A stretch of 64,000 nt of DNA from Eustoma russellianum (GCA_036186865.1 AP025053.1:2705925-2769924), one strand, 5' to 3'. Shown: positions 20,813 through 34,649, counted from the stretch's first letter. A program made the numbers and translations. Notes: a model not told the origin generated them from the sequence alone.

Positions 20813-23159
20813 TGATAATCTTGTTTGACTTGTATGATTGCATTTGCAAATGCAATGTCTTAATTGATTGATCTCACAGAACATCGACCGATCCACATGT
20901 TTTTGTTAAATGGATATAGAAAAATGGTTGGAGTAGAAGAAGGAAGAGAATGCTAGACAGCAAGGGATTACTGGAGGGTATGCCATTTAGATTAGTATAG
21001 GCCAGAGTGGTAGCTAAGACTGGATGAATCCCTGCATCTACCTGTATATATGGAAACAAAGGGTTGTGGGGATTGCATATGTATTCATAGGGACACTTTG
21101 GCAATGTAATAATAGCTTGCTTTTGGAAACACTTGGACAGTGATCACTGTTCATCTACAGTCATTTCTAACGTCTAAAGTAACGGCTAGTTACATGTTCT
21201 GTTCAACTATGTACAGTAAAACTTCTAAGTTATAATATTCACAAAACTAAGTATGACAGCTCGGCCTTAGTGTTGCTGTCTTGCTTGTGCTTCACCTCGG
21301 CACCTCGGCTCATCACTTCTTAACTTTAGTTCTGCTTTTCATCTCTTCAGCTCTTCTTCACATCAGCCCATATGTCTTAGCCATGTCAGCTCGGCTGACA
21401 GACTTAGTCACTTTCTTCCACCATCCACTTACTTTGTTCAGGTCGGCCTACTTCAGCTCTACTCGGCACACTTCAGCTGGACTTATTTCTACACCAATAG
21501 ATAATTCTATGCATATAAGATCTTCTATGACATGTTCCAAACCATTTTCTAACTCAATTAATTGGATCATGTCATGTATATGGACTTGTGTCCAAATTAA
21601 TGTACATGAGATAGGAGATCTTATATGGACTCCATGATAAGGATCAAACAAGTTGGCGTATGATGCAAGATCCTCTCCATAGAAAACATAGATGAAGCAG
21701 AAAAAATTGATGGAGAAGTTTTGCAGTCTTGGAGAATGCAGAGCTTGACACATAAAAATTTTATACATGCACATTGGGGAGAATATGTTTCAATCAATGT
21801 ATATTCTTTTTTGTTACAAAAGGTTTGAGTGACATGGTCTTCAGTCACCATCTTTAACCTAGAGAGACATTCAGGAACTAAGCCCACTTGTACAATATTT
21901 TAGGTGCCAGAAAGTTTTCATTTTTTTTTATCTATTTGGCCGAAACACGTCTAAATAAACAAAACAAGCTGGTTAAGAGACAATATTTTAGGTACGAGAA
22001 AAGTTTTCATTTTTATCATCTATTTAGCCGAAACATGTCTAAATAACACAACTATCTCATTAGGAGACAAATCAAACGGTGTATTTCTTGTTAGGAGACA
22101 AATTGAATAATGTATTCCAAATTATCAGGTATAAGGTAGTTGTCAGATGTGTATGCCCTTATATTTGCATATTACGTACCTAACATTGTAGTCTTCATGA
22201 TTATTATCAGAATTGAACCCTTTGACTTTTGGATTGACCGTGACTTGTTCTTACTAGGTGAACCAACTTGCATTAGCAAAATACGTGTAGAGTCATGGCT
22301 GCCATTATCCTCCATTAAAATAGAGAAGAGGTTGAGGGAAGAATAGAGGAAAAATGAAAGGAAGTTGAAATTCGGCCATCATGGTCTAAACATGATCCCT
22401 CTTCTGACAACTATTATTATTATTACACCTTCTTTCTTCATTATATTTCCTAATAAATTCAATTATTTAACGAAATGAAAAGGTCACAAAATGGGGGTAC
22501 TGTTACATGTAAACACCCTTTCAAGAACAAAGCCCATTTTGTGGGAAATATTTGTATATTATATACTAATAACTATAAAATAAACATACCTACAAAGCGA
22601 TTCAGCTATTTCTCAGATCCTACGTAAACGCAAAAGCTTAGCGTACCAGAAACATCCTTATATATATGTATACACACACGTATATATATACACACACTCC
22701 GGAACATGAAGATGGAATCGCTAGAATCGAGCCTACACGCGAGTCAGCTTTCGTTGGGAATGAAGAAGTCTTCGGAATAGATAAATCGTGAGCTCCTTAA
22801 GCATATGCTGAGGAGAAGTGATTTAAAAACATAATTAGAAGGCGTGTGTATGTGAATGAAATGAATTCCGTTTTCTTTTCCTTCATTTATTTTCTTTTCT
22901 AAACTCAAAAAAAAATTACTGTCAATTATTTTCCCTTTTCTCTCATTTGAATTATATTATTTAATTTCGAGCATGTTTGAGTTGATATATGTGATGCTCT
23001 CCAAGTACTTGGTAGACAGTAGACTATGATCGGGGCTCCTTCTCCATAGGTTACTGTAATTTATTTGTTTCTAAGAAAACTATATATAATCATCAATGTT
23101 TACAGATCCCCTTCTATTTTTTTATTATTTTTTTCAGCAATGCATTTCCTGCTATTATG
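20813..23159. other. Intergenic region after the receptor kinase
   Basis: No gene recognised. 21245-21480 is rich in a recurring CAGCTCGGC/CTCGGCAC motif. GGAGACAAATTGAATAATG-like and TTTAGCCGAAACATGTCTAA segments are locally duplicated at 21900-22120. An Au-type SINE relic lies at 22586-22660. Confidence 0.5.
22586..22660 (+). repeat. Au-type SINE relic
   Basis: ACCTACAAAGCGATTCAGC, then TACGTAAACGCAAAAGCTTA and GCGTACCAGAAAC, in Au order with many mismatches. Confidence 0.5.
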
Positions 23160-23335
23160 TTCATTATGTGTCTATACAGTTACATATAGATCATGAGTCT
23201 CGCTGGAAACGAACTCTCTATCTTTAGTGATGGAGTTATTGTGTGTTTGCCTCTCACCCTCCCTAGACCTTAGCGATAGCTTTTACTGTTGTTGAGATAT
23301 GCTGGGTATGTGTTTTCGTTGTATACAACAACATC
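23160..23335 (+). mobile_element. RTE-type LINE 3' end
   Basis: GAGTCTCGCTGGAAACGAAC, ATCTTTAGTGATGGAGTTAT, GACCTTAGCGATAGCTTTTA and CTGTTGTTGAGATATGCTGG correspond to the LINE tail at 49230-49380. The end abuts a family-A repeat. Confidence 0.6.
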
Positions 23336-23791
23336 TTTTACTGTTGTTGGTATATGCTGGGTATGTGTTTTCGTTGTATACAACAACAACATTACGTCAT
23401 TGCCTTAGAAGCTTCCGCCTATGGCAGGACATGGAAGGTCGGATGTACGCAACCATACCCTTTCCGCCTATGGCGGGACATGAAAGGTCGGATGTACGCA
23501 ACCATACTCATGTGTTAGATACACAAAGGGGAAACATGACACATAATGAAAATTGTGTCAAGCTATATTGATCAACTGAGAAATATGGCACATAATGAAA
23601 ATTGTGTCAAGTTATATTGATCAACTGCTACTTCAAAACATAAGAACCGCAACTAAGTAATTGTCTTCAGTTTTGTTAGCTCTTTAAACTTCAAAGGACA
23701 CTTTAAGAATGCCTGAAGGACATTTATGCCTTCATTGTCGTCAGTTTTGTTAGCTCTATAAACTTCAAAGGACACTTTAAGAATGCCTGAA
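23281..23791 (+). repeat. Four consecutive two-copy tandem duplications
   Basis: Unit 1, 55 bp: 23281-23335 and 23336-23390. Unit 2, 49 bp: 23412-23460 and 23461-23509. Unit 3, 49 bp: 23531-23579 and 23580-23628. Unit 4, 74-bp offset: 23661-23734 and 23735-23791. Units 1-3 lie in the LINE tail and family-A repeat; unit 4 lies in unrelated sequence. Confidence 0.85.
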
Positions 23792-24115
23792 AAGTAAATT
23801 CATTAGGGAGCATTGCCACACAGATTGAGGCACTACAGACCACACACCTCAACAAATTCTTTAGTTTCACATACTAACTGAAAGGAAGTTTGATTGGAGA
23901 ATTAGTTTGACAGTAAATTTTATGATCTCCTTTCAACAGAAAACTCCAATATATCCTCGTAAGTCTACAAACTGTACAAGTAAAGCAGGCCATGGAGCTG
24001 TTAACAAAATTCAGTATCTTCAAAAAATCCAGATTCTAATTTATGAAATATATTTACATCCTTGATCTTAGTATTGAATAGTATGTACAAGAGATAACTA
24101 ACATCCTAAGTACTT

Positions 24116-25722
24116 TCACTTCCAAACCTTTATAGCTCCATCCCTACTGCTTGAGAGTAGAAGCCTCTGGTTCTGCTTGACAGAAGCCAAAGAAAGAATA
24201 CAATCACGGTGACAACCTGCTGAATCAGTAGCAGCACCAGAAAGAATTGTCTTGGCCGTCAACCTTGTTGATAGAGGTCTTCTCCTCGTCTCCTGTGCAA
24301 ATTAGAGTAATCCAACGTGTTAACCCGACAGGTACAAATAATAGCAGGAAAATCATCAGTTTATTTATTTGTTTACTTTTTTTGTATTTTAAAGTTCATA
24401 CATATGCAAACATTAGATTTTAGCTAGCCAATAGTGAGGGAAATCATCAAAAGTTTCCCACTAAAATCCGTTAACATCAACAACAACAACATTACCCCAT
24501 TGCCTTAGAGGCTCCCGTCTATGGTGGGTCATGGGGGGTCGGATGTACGCAACTATACCCATGTGTTAGAAACACACCGAGGTGGTTTCCCGATGAAAAT
24601 ACGTAACATCATGGCATAGAAAATGTAAGTCATGAAAATGACCTCCATAAGGTTAGCATGAACGAAGTATAAAAGAAAACTCAAGTGATTTGCATATAGT
24701 TTGTTCTAGTTCATTTACAGAAAAAAAAAAAGTTTGCTCTAGTTCTGGTTTTATGGGTGACCGTGGTGTAAATTTGATGCAATACCCAATGAAAGAACAT
24801 AAGGCTTCGAAGATGGCATTAATATCCTCGTTTTTCTCATGGAGTTCCAATATGAGATTCAAACAAGTATCAGTTCAGTAATACCAAATTAACTGAACAA
24901 CGAGAGGAGTTATATGAATGCAAGAAACAAGCAAAGCAAAGGATTGGCTTGTTGATATACCTGCACAACCTGTACACTGAAACTAGACTTTGTCTCATAA
25001 ACATCATCGTTCCCAACTCCCTTGATAGAAGGTCCACAAACACAATAACTTCGATCAGGGCTGAAACAGGAGGGTGAAACATACAATATGATTGAATTAG
25101 TCTTGGTTTCTCGATCAGAGAAATAAAGAAATAATAGCTCAATCAACTCAGCATAATTAAAACATGCCTGGAATGGTCCCACCGACGTATTTTCATGTCA
25201 GTACCTCCGGTTAATAAATCCCCACCAGGTAATGGGAGCAAAGAACGGATGCCAGGCTGACGAGGAGAAAGTTCATTTAGCTCGCTGATTCTGTACTGAG
25301 AACTGACATTCAATCTTAGATCTGACTTAGAATCAGCTTTACTTGATAATCTGCCTAAGGCCCAAGGCGAGTCAGAATTCTCAACATCAGTTCCACCATT
25401 GGCAACCCTCAAAACCTGTTGAGAGATAAAAGGCCTAACAATAAGTTCCCAATGTCAAAAGCTGAAACAAAAACATATGTCAACTGCCAGCCCATTCCAG
25501 AATTTCAAGACGAAGGCAAGCCTACAAAATGACAGCAATGCCATGATTCTTTAACATCCGGAAGACAAAATTATGAAGAAGTAAAGCCAACTTATAAAAA
25601 GTACTTCCCAGATTCTGGACAAGTTTAAGATGCAAAACATCATCAAATTGGTACACATGTAACAGCTGCACACCTCTATTCCACCAAAAAAAAAAAAAGG
25701 ATCTCTATTATTTTACCTTTTA

Positions 25723-25783
<61 letters not shown>

Positions 25784-28700
25784 CAGTCCAATGAGTCCTT
25801 CAACCTCTCTGCGTTGTCTAATTTAAGCTCATTCCTAAATAAAAAGAGCCACTACTTCACTAAGGCCCCCTATGCTTTGAGATTTCGATAGGTAACTCAT
25901 CGGACTATTTATTAGCCAATATAAAGTATGCCATGACATCTGCCTGCTTCATTTCTACTAAGGTTTCCAGAACAAAAAATAAGCCATATACCTGATGACA
26001 GCTGCCATTTTCCGCATTCCAAAGAGAAACCTCATTGCAACCTGCTGCAACATAGACAAGAGGCCTTGTTGCAGCAGAGAAGGATGTATTAGCCGGAGGA
26101 ATAAAAAGACTCATTTTCTCAATTGGGCATGCTACAGAATATTTCCATGAATTGACTGGTATACAGAACCGCAAATCCCACAGAGTAAGTACACCTCTTG
26201 ATGAACCTGAAACAAACCAATTTCCACAGGGGTCTGCCACCAGTGAAGTTATATATCCTTCCTCAGGAGTCACCTTTGTGTCCCAAGCATATGAATTGGT
26301 TCTTACATCCCAGAGATGGAGTCCACAATTCTGTGTGCTGTACAATATCATTTTACGAACACCACCATCTGGAGAGTAGTTCAAAAGACTTGGTACAGCA
26401 CCTTCTCCAGCACCATGCTTTTTGATATCAACTATCCCTGAATACCTTTCAACAACATTGCCATGTCCCTTTGATATGTGGTCAACCGAGAACATATGTA
26501 TCGTACCATCACAAGTGCCAACGGCCACCTGAGCAGAACCCTGGAGAACTTGCACGCACAATGCTCGGCTTCCCTCTAATGAGTATGTTAACCTTGATCT
26601 AAATGAAATGTCTTTCTCCAACCTTTTTGAATCCCAAACCTTAACTGTAGAGTCTTCAGATGCACTGACAAAAAAACTGTTGTCTGTGGAGACAGCAATC
26701 TCATTTACAGCAGACCGGTGCTCCTGGAGATGCGCAACCAACACCCCACGAGGCCTCCATCCTGAATCTGGAAATGCAAATGCCCTAGCATAAGGTGGCA
26801 CTTCTGCTTCTTCAGCAGAAACTGAGCTACTGTCCAACGTCGACGAACTGCCCTTATACGTACTAGACACTCCCGGTTCTAAGAACTTGCTATTACCAAT
26901 GGTTGTTTGATCAGGCTCCTTGTCATCAACTTCATGCACAACTCTCCTCAACTGTGTAGAACCACTTCCAATGCTAATTGAACCGGAGACTAACCTAGGA
27001 GCTGGAACCGAACTAGCCAAGTTAAATGACTTGTTCACTTGATCCATAAATGGTATGGATGAAGAGCTAAACCCGATAGAGCCATAGGCTAAAGAATCAG
27101 AAGCTGTTGAAGATCCTACAGTGTTTTTGCTATCAACTTTAAAGTAGTACAATGGTGCTCCATCCGAAGATTTTTCCATCAAGCTTTTCATCCCACTAAG
27201 TTGTGGAGATATAAAACCAGAGAACCCCAATTTTTCTGATTCAAGGACATCACCAGAACCTATTCCACAGGAAGCATTACGAGTCAAGTTTCCCGTGGTC
27301 TTCACTTTTGCTAGATAATCATCGTAACTAGTGAAATCCAATGTTTGATTTTCATCAGCAGCAGTTAGGCTACCAGAAATATCACTTTGTCTATCAGAGA
27401 AGTCCTTCAACTGATCCAACTCCGTAGGACTATGAAGGATATCCAAAGCCTCCAACTGTTTAGATTGTGATGACGAATTGTACCATATCTTTCTTTGTCT
27501 GTCCAGCATGTCTGAACTCCTAGCATTTTCTAAGACATGGTAAAACACCTCTCTAGACACTGGTGGCTTTAGACATGAAAGAAGAACTCTCTCTGAAGCT
27601 AGAGATGCAGGTTGTCTTCGAAGGAAAGGGCGTATGACAGGGGCAAGAAAAACGTATGAATCCACAGCACCCAAGCTCTCACTGCTAGCTGCAATGAAAG
27701 TAACAGCACCCCTCCTCACCCACTGGCTAGGATAGCATAATAATGGAAAAGCCTGCTCTATCATTTCTAGAAGGACTCTTTTCCTCAGGAATCCAATTTT
27801 GCACAGAATTGCTAGGCAATCCAATGCATTGACAATCACAGCTTCAGATACATCAGACAGAGCCTTCTCAATGTAAGGCAGCAAATACTCCTCTGCACTT
27901 TGGCGACCCACAAAGAAGCAGACATGAGTAATTTGTCCATAAAACACTGCCCGGAGTTGTTCATCTCGATCATTTAGAAAAGCAGGTAGAATGGGTAAGA
28001 GAAAGTCGTTACTCTGTCTCTGGCCAAAAAACCAACAAAGGTTGCCAATATCATGTAGGAGTGCTCTCCTGATGCTTGGAGTTTGCTTTGGCCCCATTAC
28101 CAGTTCTTGAATAATCTCGGCAATTGATTTTCTCAGATGTGCTAGTTGTGCAATATCTTTTCTACTTTCTGGTCTTTCAGATTTTTCTTTAGATGGTGTG
28201 TTTGACTTCTGCAATAAATTTGATTCATTGAGAACCCCTGCCTCACTTAGGCTTATTGAGTGGATCAAAAACCCATAAGCAGTCAGAGCCAATTTAGATA
28301 TATTGCTTGCATACCATAGCCTCACACTTTCCTCGGGGTCATCAGGAAGCATGGAAAGCATTGGAAGAATGTATTCAGGAAAAATTTTAGCGTCACTTGG
28401 GGGAAAATCCCTTACCAGGGGAAGAATATCACAACAAGCCTCTAAAGCAGCACAGCGCACAATAGCTGCTGGATCTGAAAGCATTGCAATCACATAAGGA
28501 AGTACACGCTGCAACCGGTCTTCATCATCAATGTATAAAGAACATGATTTTAATAGAAGAACAGCAACTCTCCTCATAAAAGGTAATTTGACATTGCGTA
28601 TGGATGAGCAGAGCAGAGAGGCAATAAGGACCATGCCATCACAGCTCGTAATATCCTGAGGTAATGGTAGAGAAGGCAAACCAAAGGTGTCTGATTGATT

Positions 28701-31700
28701 ATCGTAATCAGACATCAATGTTGCCAGATCTGCCATAGATATCTTCTTCAAGAAATGAAGGTGATTTCTGTTAAACCGGTTAGAGATGCTCTGCATAAGC
28801 TCACCAGGAGGCTGCAAACCACGCTGCATCTGATTCTGTAAATAGATAGTCCCGGGTACATCTTCAGGCATCGTTTTCGTCACATTAAAGCAATTAACGT
28901 CCCTTAGCAGATCACAGACATCACCAAGAAGATCAAATCGATCATGAATTGTCCTTCCACCCACGTCTTCTCCATTCCTCAAGGAATCCCTTCCTGGACC
29001 TGCAGCTTGCTTTGTATTTTCTTCCACCAGCACGATATTTTTAGAATCTAAGGAAGGGGATCTGGTGTAACATATTTCCTTACCAGGTGTATTATTCATC
29101 ATTTGCTTTAGTATCTCCAAAAAGGATGTCTGGCATATTAGAACCTGTGGTAGAAAATTGTTGAAGTATGAACCATGCAAATATACAGACAAAAGGAAAG
29201 GTCAAAATCTTGAAATTCATTACCCGTGCATCTGAATTCAGAGTATTCAATGAGGAATAGAAATTATGGAGAAACGGAGAAAAGTAGCTTGGGAACACAA
29301 CACCAGAAAAGTTCTGCAAGTAGCTTTCCGCAGGAAAACGTGACTCGGGTTCCAATTGAATCATGTGAAGAATCAATTCACGGATTCCTGAATCTGGAAT
29401 CTTCATACACAGAGAACAAATCTTATAAGCAAAACGAAAACTGACAGATAACTTGTTGGAACTACCAGGAAACTACTTAAATTGTTCACTACTATTTGAG
29501 ATGGCAAGTTAGTTGCTTTTCTTAATAAAGACAGACACAAATAATGGCACTAGGGAAAGGACAAACACCAATAACTGTAAGAAAATGATATGGAATAACA
29601 AAGTAAACCTGTTCCAGACAGAAAATTCTGAACTAAAAGGTTTAAACTTTAAATCTTGTAATCTTAAAAACGAATAAACCATCTACAGAATAATATGAAA
29701 GTAATTGTTTATTTTATGTTATTTTATGGACCAAAGTCACCAAATAGGCAATCCCAAAAATGATATGTAATAACAAAGTAAACCTTTTCCAGATATTGGC
29801 TGGGATCATACTGTCCTCTGCGGTAAGCAAGCAGTTGAGATAGCTCGAACAATGGCTGGCCCTCAAGAAAAAGCTCAGCGATTACACACCTAGATAGCAA
29901 AAGTTGGACTTCAGAAGTCGTATATTTGTGTAAAGGATACCCCAATACACAAAAACAAACTTCAGCATTCATTGCATAACTTTCAAGACCCGATATCCAA
30001 ATCCATAAAAGAAAACGGGGAATTACAAGGGGATGTGGGAATCCGACTCTAAGAATAAGATTTAACGCCAGAACTAGCAAGCCAGCTGCTGAAAGAGTTC
30101 CCCCCCCCCCCCCCTCTCTTTTCTAGGGAGGGGAAATACTGCTGGGGAGAATAATTCCACAATGTTTTTTTCCAATATCCTAGTGCAAGTGTAAGATACA
30201 TCCGAATTTTGACTGAAGAATGTACCCCAAATTCTCGCACAGACAATAAGCAGCATGTCAACCAATTGCTAGTTAGCTTGTTAACCAACACCATGATACT
30301 AAATTACACAGTCAACAAATTGGCTGAAACAAACCAAGAAAAAGTAGGTTTCCAGGGCTTATACTCAACCTTTATCAACATATATGCTGCAGACAAATCG
30401 TTAAAAAAGATTAGTTCTTCAAATATAAAAGGAATCAATTCAGAACAACAAAAGAAGAGCAACTAATACTCATACTACATCATTACTTAATTTCAGTAAT
30501 AACACTCACCCAACTGAAAAGATGTCCATAAATGGCTTTAGGAGTGCGTCGTGAGCAACTAGATTCTCACCCCCACGTTCATAAAACCTCTGCCATTAAT
30601 TCAGAGACAGTCACACAAACAAGGTAAGACTAAAAAGACGCAGAATCTATATTTGTAAACAGGGGAAAGCATACATTCCCAAAAAGTCTCTTTGTTAATA
30701 ATTGCACTCTTGTTCCTTAATGAACTAAGTATTGAACAGATCCTTCGCTTATCAATGTTCTGAGATTCACCTACCCTCATCTAGTTACAAACCCATCACT
30801 GGACTAGTCTAGTACTCTCAGAAGTACCACAACTGCTCAGTTTGCAATCTTCAATGATGAGTTATTACAATACTCCATGTACATAAAACATATCACTAAG
30901 CCTGAAAGGAGTCATGGAACTCTTTGTTTGGTTCCTTAACTTCATCTCCCGCTAGGAACAAAGATAACATAGAATTTGGCGAAGAGAATGCATAGACACA
31001 TGAAATAATACAGCTTTTCCTATGTGGTCAGAGATCAAAAAGTTTTGGGATAAAGTAGAACGAGAGAGCCAACCTCAGGTGCAAGATAACAACGTCTTCT
31101 TCCACCAGTGTCGAAGAAAAATGAAAAATCAGAGGGATCATCATGTGGAATATATGTGGGCTTAAATGAGGCCAAATCAGCAAGATAGAGCCAGTTCCAA
31201 GAAGTGACTAACACATTCTCGCACTTAATATCACCTACAAGGCTACGACAAATTAAGCCTGCTCTTTCTGATAACTGAGATAAGAGAAATCTGAGGAAGG
31301 TCCAATATAATTATCTTACCGTGGCATATTCCACGTTCATGAATCTGTTTAACTGCATAAAGAAGCTGGAAGAGTATCACGTGGTATTACTTCCAAGATT
31401 TTCAGTTAAAATCTAGCACCGCAAAACAGGACAAAACAGCAATAATACCTGGAAAGCAAGCCATTTCTTTTCAATTATGCTGAGAAAAGGTCGAGTACTC
31501 AACCGATCATGAAGATTATTGAAGAAGTATTGTCTCAATAAGTAGGCAGCCTTATCGGTTTCAAGCCAGAACTGCAGCACATAATGCAAGTGAATTGCAG
31601 CATTCCATGTAGGGTTTCTTTTTGTAACTCAAATTTCATAGACATTAAAACACGCATACAAGGCAGCCATTATAAAAGACAATACCACAAGCAATTGCTC

Positions 31701-32832
31701 AATAGAGCAATGTACATTTAGCCAACAGTAGGCAGGGCCTACTTCTGGGAAATTCCATGTAGCTAACAATTATACACAGTAAAGTTCAGCATCTGTAGCT
31801 AACAATTATACACAGTAAAGTTCAGCATCTCGGCCAACTCAATAACCAAGATAACCTTTCAGTCCTTGTTTAGGAAGTTCTGCGAAACATGAAATACAGT
31901 TTTTGCATTTTGCATGTGCCATCTATTGGACCTAACTTAGCACTTCAACAATAATGGCTTCGTTGACTAAACCAAAATGTGGCCCTCACTTTTTCACAAA
32001 AGAAAAAAGATTATCTGCAGATCAACTTAATGTCTAAGGTATAAAAATCTCTAAACTAAAAGCACAAGGAGAGTTTCATTACGATCACAACCACTCTTCA
32101 ACATACTCTTGATACTTAGCTTGTCGCACTCGGAAAAGCTCTTTCATTGTCCTATCTTCAACAATGACCTTCTTTTAGATGTGAATAACAAAAAAAAGAC
32201 AAGTACTTGAATTCAGTTATTCCACGCCCAAAGGGATAGATTTTTTCTCGTAAACAACCTTGGCAACGCCCCCTGCTTGACTATTAATACAAATTTCTCA
32301 TTCACCAAAAAAAGACATGTCTTTTACCCTTCAATAGACCAACACAAGAAAAAATAAGACAAATTTGAGCAAGTAAAGAAGAACTCATTTGTAATTGACA
32401 AGCTAAATCAGCTGCTCCAAGCTTAGAAATCACATCTATAACTATATCCTTTGGTTCTGTTGAAACCACAAAATTTCTAGCTAAGAAAAGCCACCACATT
32501 TCACAGAGTACAAAAAGAGATAGAAACAACAACCAAGACACATAAATTGGATAACAGACCTGGAAAGGCCAAATATGCGGGTGATCAAGGGCAGCAACTA
32601 CATCACGAATTTGAGCCAAACGCCGCTCATATTCGCGTAAATCAATGGAATCACCTCGTTTAAAATAAACTTTAACTAAAACCAGTCCTTCATCATGTTT
32701 GCATAGAATCGATTTCAAGAACCGTCCTCTCCCCAACACTTCTTTCAGCACTAAATTGTAGGACGACGGCAAGTCGTGGAGGTAGTACTCAGTCGCCGAT
32801 GCCTGTGTTGTTTTAGCAATCTTATTCCCCAT
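24116..32832 (-). CDS. VPS15: VPS15, regulatory subunit of the class III PI3-kinase complex
   Basis: Eleven exons on the minus strand: 32560-32832, 31449-31571, 31320-31365, 31074-31234, 30510-30589, 29784-29889, 29224-29400, 25992-29144, 25168-25415, 24961-25060, 24116-24292. Phases agree throughout, giving 1547 residues. The start is MGNKIAKTTQ, with Gly2 for N-myristoylation. The kinase-like domain (about 25-320) has CHGDIKCENV in place of HRD and ADLASF in place of DFG, as VPS15 is an atypical kinase. HEAT-type helices occupy about 400-750. C-terminal WD repeats include SASEDSTVKVWD, FVSGSSRGVLTLWD, LTGGTDMKIRRWD and SSSRDGAIKVWK. VPS15 anchors and activates VPS34 for PI3P synthesis in autophagy and endosomal sorting. 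One intron has a GC donor. Introns hold a family-A repeat, an (AT)n run and a C14 run. Confidence 0.95.
24293..24960 (-). repeat. VPS15 last intron with family-A repeat
   Basis: The family-A copy at 24478-24605 lies in the plus direction: AACAACAACAACATTACCCC, TTAGAGGCTCCCGTCTATGG, GGATGTACGCAACTATACC. It is antisense to the gene. Confidence 0.7.
25061..25167 (-). other. GC-AG intron of VPS15
   Basis: Exon 9 ends TGGGACCATTCCAG and the intron starts GCATGT. The next exon starts CCCTGATCG after TTTCAG. Only this boundary keeps the frame and the family sequence (DHS then SPDRSYC). The nearest GT would leave the frame. Confidence 0.8.
25726..25779. repeat. (AT)n microsatellite in a VPS15 intron
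   Basis: About 27 uninterrupted AT units within the intron 25416-25991. Confidence 0.9.
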
Positions 32833-33260
32833 CCTCAGTTGAAGCGCGCCTTATTTTATGGTTTGCTTACATTGGCGAGCAACAAACGCGCCACCGACGA
32901 GGAGAGGCGCGCCGGGATCCGGGAGAGAGAAGGGAATGGGTTTGCTTTTGCGTGAGGTGGCAATCGGAAGCTTTACTTTAGGAGGGGGCAAGGTTTTGGA
33001 GAAATTAGTTAAGATTTAGCGGGGAGTCTTCTTGTTCTTCTTCTTCAGTTGGATGTGTTCCTCCTGCGTTTCATCCATCTTTGGTGAATACCCACACATG
33101 ACCCATAACACGATATGGTTCCGTATAAACCACACTTATCAAGCATATCTCAACGACATTAAAAGTTATCGTTGGATGAGAGACATACAAACAATAACTC
33201 CAATCTATCGTTAGCAATAATTTTATCTCAAAAGATTGAGAGTTTGTTTCCAGTCAAACC
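32833..33260. other. VPS15 upstream region
   Basis: A GC-richer stretch at 32860-33000 fits a 5' leader and core promoter read on the minus strand. No TATA box stands out. No other gene. Confidence 0.4.
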
Positions 33261-34349
33261 TCCGGTTTCGAAAATGAACAAAATTTTTAAAAACCCAACG
33301 AAACCACTGACCAGACCGACCGAACCAGCAAAATTCTAATGAGTTTAGCAATCTTTGAAAACCAAACCGTTTAATATAGTCCGATTTTCAGTTTTTCAAA
33401 TTTAAAACTATAAAATCAGACATGACTGTTTCTATAAAATATATATTTAATTTTAATTATAATTTATATAAATATATTCTAATTTATTAGGATAGCTACC
33501 TGGTTTTTAATTGATTTAATTGGATACTTGGTTTGTTATTTATTTAGCTGGTTTTTAATTTATTTGTTTGGCTAATTGTTTTGTAATATTAGATTTTTAT
33601 TGCTTAAAATTGTAGTCAATTACATAAATCGAAAAAAATCAGAACCAAATCAAACCAAATTGAAGCGATCAAATAATTTGTTGACCGGTTTCAGTCTAGT
33701 TTTGATTTTACTATTTCTAAACCGTTGCAAACGGTTCGGTTTGTGATATGCCCAAAAACCGACTGAACCGGACGATGTATATTTTCTCATGTTCTCCCCT
33801 TTTGATCCAAAAACAAAGAAATTATATGGGAAAATTTATGAGTCCAATTTGGTTACAAGATATATTATCTCGCCCTTATTTTTCCGGATGTTTATAAAAA
33901 AGATAGTTAGATCAAAACGATGGATTTATATAAACAACATCGTGTAATTTTTTTTCTACGTTTCATTTAGCTTTTAACATAAAGAACACGGTTCATTTAA
34001 CCGAACAGGACTATATAATTCCTCAATTATAAGAGGACTTCTTTTGCTCATCAGAAGATTTTTTTAAAAGAAAAATCTATACAATAACTTCTTAAAATGT
34101 ATAAGATATTTGATATTAAAAAATTTATAATCACTTTAGTTTTGAAATCTAGAAAGAAATGAGAAATTTATTAATAATTCACTTTGAACATTGGCTAAAG
34201 AAAGAATTATGTTTCCAGTTATGTTTTTTAAAGGAGGAACTTTTTCCTATTGCATCTCATTAAAAGTGAGCATTATATACGGTTATTGTAATTTTAATAT
34301 GGGAAGCTTTATATTTGTGTTTACTAAATTTTTTTATTAGTATACTAGC
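33261..34349. other. AT-rich spacer with AACCGAACC-type ends
   Basis: 33270-33350 (ACCGACCGAACCAGC, CCAAACCG) and 33675-33775 (GACCGGTTTCAGTC, CGGTTCGGTTTG) are loosely inverted about an AT-rich middle, as in some plant non-autonomous transposons. Exact ends and a target duplication were not found. Confidence 0.35.
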
Positions 34350-34470
34350 ACACCATATTCCTATTATTGTATCAGAGCCAGATGCCGCTTCTCACCCTTT
34401 CCATACCATAACAATAGCTTTTGATATTGTTAGGATATACTGAATATGAGTATGATTGTTGTTGTTAATC
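34350..34470 (+). mobile_element. RTE-type LINE 3' tail fragment
   Basis: CCGCTTCTCACCCTTTCC, AACAATAGCTTTTGATATTG and GGATATACTGAATATGAG end in TTGTTGTTG, matching the LINE tails elsewhere in the window. Confidence 0.5.
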
Positions 34471-34649
34471 TCGTCAAAATTGAATCTTGCCTTTTCTCAA
34501 AAATACTTCAATTAATGTTCAATTTCTTTAACACGTTCCTCCGTTGATATACTTTCCCAAATTATGAGGGAGTGGCTAATTTTTGGTGGAATGGGATCAT
34601 TTTATTCATATTGTCAATCAAAGTTTACAAGAAATAAACATCAAAGCAT

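Noticed and set aside
30101..30114. C-run in a VPS15 intron, and a similar one at 42840-42855 next to a glucanase acceptor
   Set aside because: Homopolymers in introns, prone to sequencing length error; no functional claim can be made.
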